Assembly (NCBI GenBank): GCA_964625745.1 | Contig: CAZVCJ010000007.1 | Location: forward strand, 1-58,327 | Length of the DNA: 58,327 nt | Origin: CAZVCJ01 sp964625745 | Lineage (GTDB): Bacteria > Chloroflexota > Anaerolineae > VGOG01 | Direction: 5' to 3' | Shown here: in pieces, positions 40,283 through 49,113 of the stretch | Position numbering within the stretch: the first letter of the stretch is position 1 | How the letters are laid out: the number at the start of each line of letters is the position of its first letter | Position numbers and translations under genes: made by a program | The notes under the pieces: generated by a model | The model's database searches: none | Seen by the model: only the letters and a program-made list of their open reading frames with translations | Told to the model about the DNA's origin: nothing

Positions 40283-41533
40283 TCACGGCTCGTATGCCTT
40301 GAGCACGATGGTCGCGTTGTGCCCTCCGAAGCCGAAGGAGTTGGATAGAGCTACCTTGACGTTGGCCTGGCGAGCTACGTTGGGCACGTAGTCCAGATCG
40401 CACTCAGGGTCGGGATACTCATAGTTGATGGTGGGGTGGATGATGCCTTCCTGGATGGTCTTGACGCACACTATGGCTTCCAGCGCGCCAGCCGCTCCCA
40501 TGAGGTGGCCGGTCATGGACTTGGTGGAACTGATGGGAACCTGGTAGGCATAGTCGCCGAAGACAGTCTTGATGGCCTTGGTCTCGGTCACGTCGTTGAG
40601 AATGGTCGAGGTGCCGTGGGCGTTGATGTAATCCACCTCGGTGGGCTCCAGGCCAGCTTTCTTCAAGGCTCTCTCCATGGCTTTGGCCGCCCCTCTTCCA
40701 TCTTCAGCCGGCGCGCTGATGTGAAAGGCGTCGGAGGTGGCCCCGTAGCCAGCTACTTCAGCCAATGGCCGCGCCCCACGGTCCAGGGCATACTCCAGGC
40801 TCTCCATGATCACGATGCCTGCACCCTCCCCGAAGACAAAACCATCGCGCTGAGCATCGAAGGGGCGGCTGGCTCGCTTTGGATCATCGTTGCGCCGCGA
40901 GAGCGCACCCGTGCGGTGGAAGGCGGCCATCCCGAAGGGCACGAACGGCGACTCGCTGCCGCCGGCGATGACGGCCACGGCGTCGCCTCGGCGGATGATT
41001 TCGGAGGCTTCGCCGAGGGCGTTGCTGCCAGTGGCGCAGGCCGAGACGACGCAGAAGTTGGGGCCAGCCGCGCCGAAAGTGATAGCTACCTGCCCCGCGG
41101 CCATGTTGGAGATCATCATAGGCCCGGTTAGAGGGCTGACGCGCATGGGGCCCTTCTCGAAGAGGTCGTGATAGCCCTGGTCCATGGTCAGAAGACCGCC
41201 TATTCCAGAGCCGATGATCACGCCTACATCGTCGGCGTTGCTCCCATCAATGGTGAGTCCCGCCTGCTCCAGGGCCTGGGACGTGGAAGCGATGGCGAAC
41301 TGAATGTAGCGATCCAGGCGTCGCGCCTCCTTGCGATCCATGTAATCTTGGGGGTCGAAGTCCTTGACCTCGCAGGCGATCTGGGTCAAGAAGGGCGAGG
41401 GGTCGAAATGGGTGATGGGTCCCGCCCCCGATTTACCTGCCAGGAGGTCCCGCCAGGTGGTCTCCACATCGAGAGCCACAGGATTGATAGTCCCCATGCC
41501 CGTGATCACTACTCGATTGCTTGCTTTGCTCAT
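40283..41533 (-). CDS. fabF: 3-oxoacyl-ACP synthase II
   Basis: FabF elongates fatty acyl-ACP with malonyl-ACP. Its 416 residues start with VVITGMGTINPVALDVETTW, have the catalytic Cys in VVSACATGSNALGEA, the two active-site His residues in NAHGTSTILND and TGHLMGAAGALE, and the Gly-rich end NSFGFGGHNATIVLK. It is followed after 17 bp by rnc. No acpP gene lies between, which is a common variation. Confidence 0.97.
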   Translation of the reverse strand: MSKASNRVVITGMGTINPVALDVETTWRDLLAGKSGAGPITHFDPSPFLTQIACEVKDFDPQDYMDRKEARRLDRYIQFAIASTSQALEQAGLTIDGSNADDVGVIIGSGIGGLLTMDQGYHDLFEKGPMRVSPLTGPMMISNMAAGQVAITFGAAGPNFCVVSACATGSNALGEASEIIRRGDAVAVIAGGSESPFVPFGMAAFHRTGALSRRNDDPKRASRPFDAQRDGFVFGEGAGIVIMESLEYALDRGARPLAEVAGYGATSDAFHISAPAEDGRGAAKAMERALKKAGLEPTEVDYINAHGTSTILNDVTETKAIKTVFGDYAYQVPISSTKSMTGHLMGAAGALEAIVCVKTIQEGIIHPTINYEYPDPECDLDYVPNVARQANVKVALSNSFGFGGHNATIVLKAYEP

Positions 41534-41576
41534 TTCAATCTCCTTATCAATGGTCAGAAACCAGGTCTCTCTTTGC

Positions 41577-42668
41577 TTAAACTTTGAGGCCGCTCCCCGT
41601 CAGGGGGACAATGGTGATCTCCTCAGGCCCGATGGGACCGCGAAGCTGCGGCAGCGCAGCGATGGCCACCGCCGAGGTCGGCTCGATATAAAGCCCGCGC
41701 CGGGCCAACTGGTCACGGGCGTGTAGCGTCGCCTCGTCGCTCACGGCCAACACAGCGCCGCCGGTCTCCCGCACCGCTGCTAAGATCTGGCGGCCTCGCA
41801 CCGGCTGGGCGATGCTGATGCCCTCAGCGATGGTCTCGTTCTTTTCGATGGGGAAGGCATCGCCCAGTCCCCGTTGGTAAGCTTCGTACAGAGGAGCGCA
41901 GGACTCGGCCTGGACGGCGAAGAGACGGGGCAGCTTTTCGATCAGGCCGGCGGCCAGCAGGTCCTTGAAGCCTCGGTAGGCCCCCAAGAGCAGGGTGCCA
42001 TGGCCGACGGGCAGAACCAGGTTGTCGGGAGCTCGCCAGCCCAGTTGCTCCCAGATCTCGTAGGCGATGGTCTTCAGGCCCTCCAGGGTGAAGGGGTTGT
42101 AGTAGTGGCTGGCATAATAAGCGCCTTGAGTGGCTGCCTCCTGAACAGCCTGGGCCGCTCTCTCTCGAGGCCCCTCCACTTTTACCGGCATAGCTCCGTA
42201 GATAGCGATCTGATGGATTTTGTTTGGTGAGGCGTAGGCTGGGACGTATATCTCGGCCTCGATCCCGGCCCGGGCCGCATAGGCGGCCAGGCTGGCTCCC
42301 GCGTTGCCCGAGGAGTCCTCCACCACCCTCTTCACTCCCAACCCTTTCAGCACGTTCACCAACACGGCTGTACCTCGGTCTTTGAAAGACCCCGTGGGAG
42401 CCAGGAACTCCAGCTTGCAGTGGATCCTGGTGTCATAAACCTGGGTTTCGACCAGGGGGGTGAAGCCCTCGCCCAGGGAGATGACACCCTCTTCGTACTT
42501 CACCGGCAGCATGGCCCGATAGCGCCACAGGCTGAAATCGTCCGTCTCGATCTCATCCTGGACGAAGCCAGGGGCGCCCTCCAGATCGAAGACGCCGCCG
42601 CACTCGCAGCGCCATTGGTGGGTATCGTGAGGATATGTTCGTTTGCAGGATAAGCATCGCAGGTTCAT
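41577..42668 (-). CDS. thrC: Threonine synthase-like PLP enzyme
   Basis: This 363-residue fold-type II PLP enzyme has an N-terminal zinc ribbon (CLSCKRTYPHDTHQWRCECGG), SLGEGFTPLVE, the PLP-lysine motif APTGSFKDRGTAVLVN, SSGNAGASLAAYAARAG, and a C-terminal PLTGSGLKV, all typical of threonine synthase. It converts O-phosphohomoserine to threonine. Its start overlaps the MOSC gene stop (ATGA). A related PLP lyase cannot be fully ruled out because no other threonine genes are near. Confidence 0.88.
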   Translation of the reverse strand: MNLRCLSCKRTYPHDTHQWRCECGGVFDLEGAPGFVQDEIETDDFSLWRYRAMLPVKYEEGVISLGEGFTPLVETQVYDTRIHCKLEFLAPTGSFKDRGTAVLVNVLKGLGVKRVVEDSSGNAGASLAAYAARAGIEAEIYVPAYASPNKIHQIAIYGAMPVKVEGPRERAAQAVQEAATQGAYYASHYYNPFTLEGLKTIAYEIWEQLGWRAPDNLVLPVGHGTLLLGAYRGFKDLLAAGLIEKLPRLFAVQAESCAPLYEAYQRGLGDAFPIEKNETIAEGISIAQPVRGRQILAAVRETGGAVLAVSDEATLHARDQLARRGLYIEPTSAVAIAALPQLRGPIGPEEITIVPLTGSGLKV

Positions 42669-43117
42669 AGCTGCTCATTGGCCTCCACGGTCTCGATTGT
42701 GTCGCCTGCCTTGACTTGGCCGCCCTGGATCACCTTGGCGAAGATGCCCTCGCGGGGCATGACGCAATCGCCGACCTGGTAGTAGATAGCGCAGCGGTCG
42801 TGGCAGATCTTGCCGTGCTGGGTGATTTCGAGTACGGCTTCGTTGCCGACTCGCACTTGTGAGCCGAGGGGCAAAGCCAACAGGTCCATGCCCTGAGTAG
42901 TGAGGTTCTCGGCAAAGCTGCCTGGCCCGACGTTGAGGCCCAGGGCCTGCATCTTCTCGATGCTCTCCAGGGCCAGCAGGCTCACCTGGCGGTGCCAGTC
43001 ATCGGCGTGGGCGTAGCCAATGATGCCCCAGTCTACTTTCAACTCGGCTTCCCCCACGTTCTTTTTTCGTATCCCCTTCTTTTGGCTGGTGCAGACGGCG
43101 ACGATAGTTCCCTTCAC
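42665..43117 (-). CDS. MOSC-domain protein
   Basis: The protein starts at GTG 43117 (VKGTIVAVCTSQKKGIRKKN) and is 150 residues long. It has the MOSC core VGEAELKVDWGIIGYAHAD, FAENLTTQGMDLLALPLGSQ, and KICHDRCAIYYQVGDCVM. MOSC domains bind molybdenum cofactor sulfur or act on N-hydroxylated substrates. The GTG lies inside the TGA of the upstream gene (GTGA), which fixes the start. With moaC two genes upstream it belongs to a small molybdenum-cofactor unit. Confidence 0.88.
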   Translation of the reverse strand: MKGTIVAVCTSQKKGIRKKNVGEAELKVDWGIIGYAHADDWHRQVSLLALESIEKMQALGLNVGPGSFAENLTTQGMDLLALPLGSQVRVGNEAVLEITQHGKICHDRCAIYYQVGDCVMPREGIFAKVIQGGQVKAGDTIETVEANEQL

Positions 43118-43323
43118 TGTTCTTCTACGCTTATCTGCCTCTTTATCTTTTTCCACTTTCTTGAGAAGACCAGGGCCTCCTCCCAATCCATACATTCATC
43201 TTCCTCCGCAATCGAGGCCCTTCCCTTCAGATCACGGGTATATTCTTCAAAAGTCATCCCACGCTTTGCTTCAAAAGCCCTCGCCTGCTCTTCATAAAAG
43301 GCGATTTGCTGGTCTATGCGCAT
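43114..43323 (-). CDS. Small helical protein, possibly antitoxin-like
   Basis: This 69-residue protein begins MRIDQQIAFYEEQARAFEAK and continues RGMTFEEYTRDLKGRASIAE, then DECMDWEEALVFSRKWKK. It is highly charged and helical. The pattern FYEEQARxFExKxGMTFEEF with a later W-E motif is reminiscent of small antitoxins that pair with TumE-type toxins, but no toxin is next to it. It overlaps the MOSC start and begins 11 bp after moaC, so it is co-transcribed with molybdenum-cofactor genes. Function unknown. Confidence 0.6.
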   Translation of the reverse strand: MRIDQQIAFYEEQARAFEAKRGMTFEEYTRDLKGRASIAEEDECMDWEEALVFSRKWKKIKRQISVEEQ

Positions 43324-43334
43324 AGCTGCGACCT

Positions 43335-43808
43335 TTACTCCAGTGTGATCTCCCCGCTCTTGCCTCCGCTCTTGCGGACCAGGCGGACGTTGGTGATGTG
43401 CATGGCCCGATCTACGGCCTTGCACATGTCGTAGATGGTCAGCGCGGCCACAGCGACGGCAGTCAGGCTCTCCATTTCCACGCCCGTCTTGCCCGTGGTC
43501 CTCACCGTGGCCGTGATCTCTATGAGATTCTCTGCCTCGTGGGGCGCGAACTCGACGATCACGTGGGTCAGGAGCAAGGGATGGCATAAGGGGATCAGAG
43601 CGTGGGTGCGTTTGGCGGCCATGATGCCAGCCACCTGGGCCACGGCCAGGACGTCGCCTTTGGGGATGCCGCCGTCCTGGATCAGGGCCAGCGTCTCAGG
43701 ACGCATAGTGATCTCGCCCTTCGCCACCGCCACTCGCCTGGTGTCGGGCTTGCCACCCACATCCACCATGCGGGCGCGGCCCTCGTCATCAAGATGTGTC
43801 AACTGCAT
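43335..43808 (-). CDS. moaC: Cyclic pyranopterin monophosphate synthase
   Basis: MoaC makes cyclic pyranopterin monophosphate, the first stable molybdopterin precursor. The 157-residue protein (ATG at 43808 after GGAGGG) has LTHLDDEGRARMVDVGGKPD, KGDVLAVAQVAGIMAAKRTH, LIPLCHPLLLTHV and GVEMESLTAVAVAALTIYDM. The frame is open upstream, but the chosen start fits the family and the ribosome site. First gene of the minus-strand operon from the promoter at 43830-43858. Confidence 0.95.
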   Translation of the reverse strand: MQLTHLDDEGRARMVDVGGKPDTRRVAVAKGEITMRPETLALIQDGGIPKGDVLAVAQVAGIMAAKRTHALIPLCHPLLLTHVIVEFAPHEAENLIEITATVRTTGKTGVEMESLTAVAVAALTIYDMCKAVDRAMHITNVRLVRKSGGKSGEITLE

Positions 43809-43829
43809 TATGGGACCCTCCCGAACGAG

Positions 43830-43858
43830 ATTATACCACAAGTGCCCTTTTAACTCAA
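43830..43858 (-). promoter_or_regulatory. Promoter of moaC-...-smc operon
   Basis: The minus strand reads TTGAGT, a 17-bp spacer, then TATAAT. Confidence 0.7.
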
Positions 43859-43895
43859 GAATAACAACACCATTCACGTCGTCTGGTCGCGCATC

Positions 43896-43925
43896 TTTGT
43901 CATAATCGTCCCTTTGTAGTATAAT
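43896..43925 (+). promoter_or_regulatory. Promoter of ftsY
   Basis: TTTGTC, an 18-bp spacer, then a perfect TATAAT, divergent from the moaC promoter. GGAGG follows at 43932, 11 nt before the ATG. Confidence 0.6.
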
Positions 43926-43947
43926 ATCGCTGGAGGTAAACTGCGTC

Positions 43948-44862
43948 ATGTTCGGTCGTTCAAAAAAGATGAGGGATAGCTTGACGCGCACCCGTCAGTC
44001 TTTTTTCGGGCGGGTCGCTGGTCTGTTTGGGGCCAACGAGGTCACTGAGGAGCTGTGGGAGGAGCTGGAGGAGATCCTGATCCAGGCCGACGTCGGGGTG
44101 GGCACCACCGTTGAGCTTGTGGAAAGACTGCGAGAGCGAGTCGCCAAAGATCGAGTGCGCGATGCCAGAGCGGTGGAAGGAATGCTCAAAGAGGAACTGG
44201 TGGCCATGTTGGACGGCGGCCCTCCCTTGAGCATCAATGAGCCGCGCTTGCTCACGGTCGTCCTGGTGGTGGGGGCCAATGGTTCGGGCAAGACCACCAG
44301 CATAGCCAAGCTGACGCATTATTACCAGGGGCAAGGCCGAAAAGTCATCCTTGGCGCGGGCGACACTTTCCGAGCGGCGGCCATTGACCAACTCAAGATC
44401 TGGGGGCAGCGAGTTGGTTGCGATGTCATTGCCCATCAGCCGGGGGCCGATCCGGGAGCCGTGGCCTATGATGCTATCCGGGCCGCTGGATCTCGTGGTG
44501 CGGACATGCTCATCGTGGACACGGCGGGCCGTCTGCACACCAAGTACAATTTGATGCAGGAGCTCAAGAAGGTGCGAGGCGTGGCGGCCAAGCAGGTGCA
44601 CCAGGCGCCACATGAGACCCTCCTGGTGCTGGATGCCACCACCGGGCAGAATGCCCTCGCCCAGGCCAGGCATTTCAAGGACGACGTGGAGGTGACAGGC
44701 ATCTTCTTAGCCAAGCTAGATGGCACGGCCAAGGGGGGTGTTGTCTTCGCTATCGCCAGGGAACTGGGCCTGCCCATTCGCTTTGTTGGCACTGGCGAGG
44801 GCCTGGAGGATCTGGCTGAATTCGACGCCCAGGCTTTTGTGGAGGGGCTGTTTAGCGGGTAG
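43948..44862 (+). CDS. ftsY: Signal recognition particle receptor FtsY
   Basis: FtsY is the SRP receptor GTPase that delivers nascent chains to SecYEG. The 304-residue protein is an NG domain without a long acidic A domain. It has the N-domain helices, P-loop VVGANGSGKTTSIAKL, GDTFRAAAIDQLKIWG, G3 DTAGRLHTKYNLMQEL, TKxD in LAKLDGTAKGGV, and GTGEGLEDLAEFDAQAFVEG at the end. In many genomes ftsY follows smc; here it is divergent from the operon that ends in smc. Confidence 0.96.
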   Translation: MFGRSKKMRDSLTRTRQSFFGRVAGLFGANEVTEELWEELEEILIQADVGVGTTVELVERLRERVAKDRVRDARAVEGMLKEELVAMLDGGPPLSINEPRLLTVVLVVGANGSGKTTSIAKLTHYYQGQGRKVILGAGDTFRAAAIDQLKIWGQRVGCDVIAHQPGADPGAVAYDAIRAAGSRGADMLIVDTAGRLHTKYNLMQELKKVRGVAAKQVHQAPHETLLVLDATTGQNALAQARHFKDDVEVTGIFLAKLDGTAKGGVVFAIARELGLPIRFVGTGEGLEDLAEFDAQAFVEGLFSG

Positions 44863-44932
44863 CATCACCACCTGCGGGCGATCAAATGTCCTTTCACTGG
44901 TAGACAAGCTCTGACGACAATGATGAGGGCAA

Positions 44933-47857
44933 ATGATGGATGTTCTAAGGGTGTTCATCAGTGGTACTCAAGAGGACATGCAGTCGGAGCGGCAGGCGGT
45001 GGAGGAAGCCATCCACTCCCTACGCTGGGAGGCTCTTCGTGCTGAAACCTACGGCTCTCAGCCCATGCCGTCCCGTGCTACCTGTCAGGAGATGATGGAG
45101 CGTTGTGACATCTACCTGGGCATGTTCAGTGGGCGTTACGGATGGGAACTCCCGGAGGGCATCTCAGTAACAGAGTTTGAGTTCAACTTGGCTCGAAAGC
45201 TGAACAGATCCATCTTGGTCTATGTACGGGATGAGGAGCGGGAGCCTAAGCAGTCAGATTTTCTGAAACGTGTGGAGGACTTCGACGGGGGCTACTTCCG
45301 CCGTCCACCATTCGAGTTCCCAGAAGAAGTAGCTGGATGGGTTCAGGAGGACTTGACGGCTTTGGTGACTCGCCTGATACGCGAAGGGGGAATCCGCTCC
45401 GCTCCTTTCCAAGCCCGCCCGGACATCCCCACCTTCGTAGGGCGGAGGGAGGAACTGGCACGACTTACCGAGGCCCTGGGCGGGGGTGACACGGTGGCCG
45501 TACACGGGGTGCACGGCCTGTTTGGCCTAGCTGGGCTCGGCAAGACGGCCTTGGCCATCCATGCCGTCTATTGGCTGCGCGAGGACTTCCCCGATGGCGT
45601 CCTCTGGGTTGACTTACCCACGGCCCGACCGGCCGAGGTGCTGGCCAATTGGGCCCGGCTTTACGGCGGCGACGTGAGCCGCATCGAGAACATCGAGACC
45701 CGAGCCGACGCTGTGCGGGGTATCCTGCGGGGCAAGCGCATCCTGGCCGTGCTGGACGACGCCCGCTCCGACGAATCCTTGCCACCCCTCTTGCGGGCCC
45801 TGAGCGACTGCGCCGTCATCGTCACCAGCCGCATCACCAACCTGCCCTCCCTAGTGCACGCCACTCCAGTGGACCTGGACAAGTTCTCCCCCGATGAAGT
45901 CTGGGCACTGTTCAACTGCATCGTAACCGACAGGCGACTAAAGGGCCTGCGGAGTACGGTGGAGGCCATTGGGGAACTAGTGGGGTACCTCCCCCTGGCC
46001 CTGGACATCGCCGCGAAGAAGATGCGAAAGCACAAAAACTGGATGGCGGAGGATTTGCTGGAGCGGTTGAGGGATGCAAAAAGCCGGCTGGGGGAGCTGC
46101 AGTGGGCCGGGGACTACGGGGTGCGCATGTCTTTCAGCCTGAGCTACGAGGGCTTGAGCTCGAAGGAGCAGCGCTTCTTCGCCGCCTTAGGGGCCTTTGG
46201 CGGCGAGGATTTCGACGTCACCGCCGCAGCCGCTGTGGCCCAGGTGACGGAAAAGGGGGCATCGAAAGCCCTCGAGGTGCTTTTCAACCTCTCCCTGTTC
46301 GAGGAGGGAAGGAGGGCAGGACGCTACCGGCTGCACCCTTTGCTCAGGGACTACGCCAGGGAGAAGCTGGAGGGGGAGGGGGCCTACGAGCGCATGGCCC
46401 GGCATTACCTGGCAGTGGCCAGGGAAGCTGCAGAGGAGTTGGAGGGAAAGGAAATCGAGGACGGGTTGGCCGTCTTGGATGAGGAACTGAGCAACATCCG
46501 CGCCGGCCAGGCCTGGGCTGCAGGAAAGGCTACAAAGGCGGCTCAGGAGCTGACCCGAGACTACATCGATGCCATGGTCCGTTATTTGGACCTGCGCAGC
46601 CACTGGGACGAATGGATAGACTGGGGAGAAGTGGGTCTGGAGGCCTGCCAGCAACTGGACGACGAAGGAGGCACAGCGGCAATCCTAAGCAATCTGGGCC
46701 TAGTGTACTACCGAAAGGGTGAGTGGGATAGGGCCATCAAGCTCCACCAGAAGAGCTTGAGGACTTACGAGAGGCTTAGTGACACCCACGGGATGGCCCA
46801 AGCCTACAATGGCCTAGGCATGGTCTACGCCGATAAGGGTGAGTGGGATACGGCAATCAAGCTCTACCAGAAGGGCTTAGAGATATCGGAGAAGCTTGGG
46901 AATGCCTACCTGATGGCCAAGATCTACAACAACGCTGGCTTAGTGTATGCCGACAAGGGCGAGTGGGATAGGGCAATCGAGGTCTACCAGAGGAGTTTAG
47001 AGATATCGAAGAAACTCGGGGACGTCCACCTGATGGCCAAAAGCTACAACAATATTGGCTTGGTGTATGCCGAGAAGGGCGAGTGGGATAGGGCAATCGA
47101 GTTCTACCAGAAGGACCTGTTCATATCGGAGAGGCTTGACGACGCCCGCGGAATGGCCCAGACCTACAATAACCTGGGCATGGTGTATGACGACAAGGGC
47201 GAATGGGATAAGGCAATCGAGCTCTATCAGAAGAGTTTAGAGATATTAGAGAAGATCGGGGGCGCCCACTTAATGGCCAGGGCCTACAATAACCTGGGCG
47301 TGGCGTATGCCAATAAGGGCGAATGGGATAGGGCAATCGAGTCTTACCAGAAGAGTTTGGAGATATCAGAGAAGCTCAAGGACGTCCATGTGATGGCCGA
47401 GACTTACAGCAATGTTGGCTTGGTTTACTGCCGAAAGGGCGAGTGGGATAGTGCAATCGAGTTCTGCCAGAGGAGTTTGGAGATGTCCGAGAAGCTTGGG
47501 GACGTCCATCTGATGGCTGAGAGTTATAATAACGTTGGTTTGGCTTATGCTGACAAGGGGGAATGGGCTAAGTCTATCGAGCTCTACCAGAAGAGCCTGG
47601 AGATCAGAGAGAGACTTGGCGACGCCCACGGCATGGCCCAGACCTGGGGGAACTTAGGTTACCTCTATGAGGCCCAAGAGGATTATTGCCTTGCTCTGGA
47701 ATACGCGGCCATGGCCCTGGAGATTTTCCGTCGCCTGGGGGCCTGGGAGGCGGCACAGATGGAGGAGTTGGTGCGGAGGCTGCGGGAGAAGCTGCCAACG
47801 GATCCAGGGAACGAATACACGGATAATTCTACTGCAGGTTTTTGGAACCTGCGGTAG
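44933..47857 (+). CDS. DUF4062-NB-ARC-TPR STAND NTPase
   Basis: The 974-residue protein has three parts. Residues 4-125 are a DUF4062 domain (VFISGTQEDMQSERQAVEEA, CDIYLGMFSGRYGWELPEG, SVTEFEFNLARKL). Residues about 165-500 are an NB-ARC/STAND ATPase with FVGRREEL, P-loop GLAGLGKTALA (198-208), Walker B RILAVLDDAR, VTSRITNL, GLPL-like GYLPLALDIA and an MHD-like LHPLLRDY. Residues 583-942 are nine 40-residue TPRs of the form YNNLGxVYxxKGEWDxAIEL, nearly identical to each other. This is the architecture of NLR-like sensors implicated in phage defence or signalling, with TPRs as the sensor and DUF4062 as the possible effector or adaptor. It lies between ftsY and prfB, with no partner gene. A second ATG at 44936 is better spaced from GAGGG. 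Confidence 0.9.
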   Translation: MMDVLRVFISGTQEDMQSERQAVEEAIHSLRWEALRAETYGSQPMPSRATCQEMMERCDIYLGMFSGRYGWELPEGISVTEFEFNLARKLNRSILVYVRDEEREPKQSDFLKRVEDFDGGYFRRPPFEFPEEVAGWVQEDLTALVTRLIREGGIRSAPFQARPDIPTFVGRREELARLTEALGGGDTVAVHGVHGLFGLAGLGKTALAIHAVYWLREDFPDGVLWVDLPTARPAEVLANWARLYGGDVSRIENIETRADAVRGILRGKRILAVLDDARSDESLPPLLRALSDCAVIVTSRITNLPSLVHATPVDLDKFSPDEVWALFNCIVTDRRLKGLRSTVEAIGELVGYLPLALDIAAKKMRKHKNWMAEDLLERLRDAKSRLGELQWAGDYGVRMSFSLSYEGLSSKEQRFFAALGAFGGEDFDVTAAAAVAQVTEKGASKALEVLFNLSLFEEGRRAGRYRLHPLLRDYAREKLEGEGAYERMARHYLAVAREAAEELEGKEIEDGLAVLDEELSNIRAGQAWAAGKATKAAQELTRDYIDAMVRYLDLRSHWDEWIDWGEVGLEACQQLDDEGGTAAILSNLGLVYYRKGEWDRAIKLHQKSLRTYERLSDTHGMAQAYNGLGMVYADKGEWDTAIKLYQKGLEISEKLGNAYLMAKIYNNAGLVYADKGEWDRAIEVYQRSLEISKKLGDVHLMAKSYNNIGLVYAEKGEWDRAIEFYQKDLFISERLDDARGMAQTYNNLGMVYDDKGEWDKAIELYQKSLEILEKIGGAHLMARAYNNLGVAYANKGEWDRAIESYQKSLEISEKLKDVHVMAETYSNVGLVYCRKGEWDSAIEFCQRSLEMSEKLGDVHLMAESYNNVGLAYADKGEWAKSIELYQKSLEIRERLGDAHGMAQTWGNLGYLYEAQEDYCLALEYAAMALEIFRRLGAWEAAQMEELVRRLREKLPTDPGNEYTDNSTAGFWNLR
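46680..47759 (+). repeat. Nine tandem 120-bp TPR repeats in the STAND gene
   Basis: The repeat unit is conserved at DNA level (for example AAGGGCGAGTGGGATAGGGC recurs with few changes). Such homogeneity points to recent unequal recombination; the copy number may vary between strains and may be mis-assembled from short reads. Confidence 0.9.
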
Positions 47858-47860
47858 AAT
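47826..47860. repeat. 15-bp-stem hairpin over the STAND stop codon
   Basis: ATTCTACTGCAGGTT-TTTGG-AACCTGCGGTAGAAT, one mismatch. It encodes the last residues of the STAND protein (STAGFWNLR) and the TAG stop, and lies 25 bp before prfB. There is no T-tract, so it is not a standard terminator. Confidence 0.75.
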
Positions 47861-47884
47861 GAGAGGATTAGGAGGTGAGTAGTC

Positions 47885-48992
47885 ATGGAAGAGCTTAGGA
47901 GCGAGATAAACGAATTGAAACAGCGCATTGAACAGATAAAGGAGCGTCTTTGACTTAGCCAGCAAGGAGCAGGAAATAGCGCGGCTGGAGCAGCGAGCAA
48001 CTCAACCGTACTTCTGGGATCACCCGGATGAAGCCCAGGCCGCGATGCGGAAGCTGGCCTCCCTCAATGACGAGGTGGAGACCTGGAAGGAGCTGACATG
48101 GCGGGTGGCCGATGCCCAGGCTCTCCTCGATTTGGCCATCGCTGACGAGGACGAGGCCATGGCTGGCGACATAGCTGGCGAAGTCGAGACTATCGAGGCC
48201 GAGTTGGAGCGGCTGGAGTTCTGGCTGCTCTTCTCAGGTCCCCACGACAAAGGGGACGCTATCTTGGCCATCCACGCCGGAGCAGGCGGCACCGAGGCCC
48301 AGGATTGGGCAGAGATGCTGCTCAGGATGTACCTGCGTTGGGCCGAGGGACGCGGCTACAAGACCAGCATCCTGGACAGCATGCCGGGTGAGGAGGCCGG
48401 CCTGAAAAGGGCTATCGTCAGTGTTGAAGGAGATCACGCCTATGGTTATCTGGGGGCGGAGAGAGGCGTCCACCGTTTGGTGCGTCTTTCTCCCTTTGAC
48501 GCTGCCCACCGGCGGCACACCTCCTTTGCCCTGGTAGAGGTCTGGCCCGACATCGGGGAGGCGATCGAAGTGGACGTAAACCCCGAAGACCTGCGCATTG
48601 ACACCTTCCGCTCCAGTGGGCCAGGCGGGCAGCACATGCAGAAAACCAGTTCGGCGGTGCGCATCACCCACTTGCCGACGGGAATCATTGCCACTTGCCA
48701 GAACGAGCGCTCGCAGGCCCAGAATCGGGAGACGGCCATGAAGGTTCTGCGGGCCCGTCTCTTCGATCTGGAGCAAAAGAAGCAGGGGGCGGAACAATCG
48801 CGCCTCAAGGGCAAGCACGTCGAGGCTGGCTGGGGCAACCAGATCCGTTCCTACGTGCTGCATCCCTACAAAATGGTCAAGGATTTGCGTACCGGCTACG
48901 AAACAGGCAACGCCGAAGCAGTCCTCAATGGAGATCTGGACGATTTCATCGAGACCTACCTGCGGTCAATAGTGGGCGTTAGAGCGATTTGA
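47885..48992 (+). CDS. prfB: Peptide chain release factor 2 with programmed +1 frameshift
   Basis: RF2 ends translation at UGA/UAA. The zero-frame ORF starts at ATG 47885 (EELRSEINELKQRIEQIKERL) and stops at TGA 47951-47953. The slip site CTT-TGA-C is preceded by AAGGAGCGT, the internal Shine-Dalgarno three bases before CTT. After +1 shift the frame continues from GAC at 47952 (LASKEQEIARLEQRATQPYF) to 48992, giving about 368 residues. The second part has the SPF anticodon-like tripeptide (VRLSPFDAAHRR) and the GGQ motif (SGPGGQHMQKTSSAVRITHL). It is the standard autoregulatory arrangement: low RF2 favours frameshifting. Confidence 0.97.
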
Positions 48993-49017
48993 CAATTTCG
49001 GCCAAAAGGCGTATAAT
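48989..49017 (+). promoter_or_regulatory. Strong promoter before recombinase
   Basis: TTGACA, a 17-bp spacer, then TATAAT: a near-consensus promoter overlapping the prfB stop. It likely drives the recombinase and, beyond it, rpoC. TSS is near 49024; the leader of about 90 nt contains an AGAGCGA...TCGCTCTTTTT hairpin (49051-49084). Confidence 0.8.
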
Positions 49018-49050
49018 TATTGCGTATAAAATGACCAATGATGGTCTCAG

Positions 49051-49084
49051 AGCGATGGGAGTGGCAATCTCAGTCGCTCTTTTT
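49051..49084 (+). terminator. Attenuator-like hairpin in recombinase/rpoC leader
   Basis: AGAGCGA-tgggagtggcaatctcag-TCGCTCT-TTTT lies about 27 nt after the predicted start and 30 nt before the recombinase GTG. It has the form of a small intrinsic terminator, and its position suggests attenuation of a transcript that includes rpoC. Confidence 0.55.
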
Positions 49085-49113
49085 GCGCTTATGGAGACCA
49101 GAGGTATGGGCTA

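Noticed and set aside
46680..47759. Possible CRISPR or integron-type array
   Set aside because: The 120-bp units encode in-frame TPR repeats of the STAND protein.
47885..47953. Separate 22-codon gene before prfB
   Set aside because: It is the first part of prfB; the CTTTGAC slip site with an upstream AAGGAG shows programmed frameshifting.
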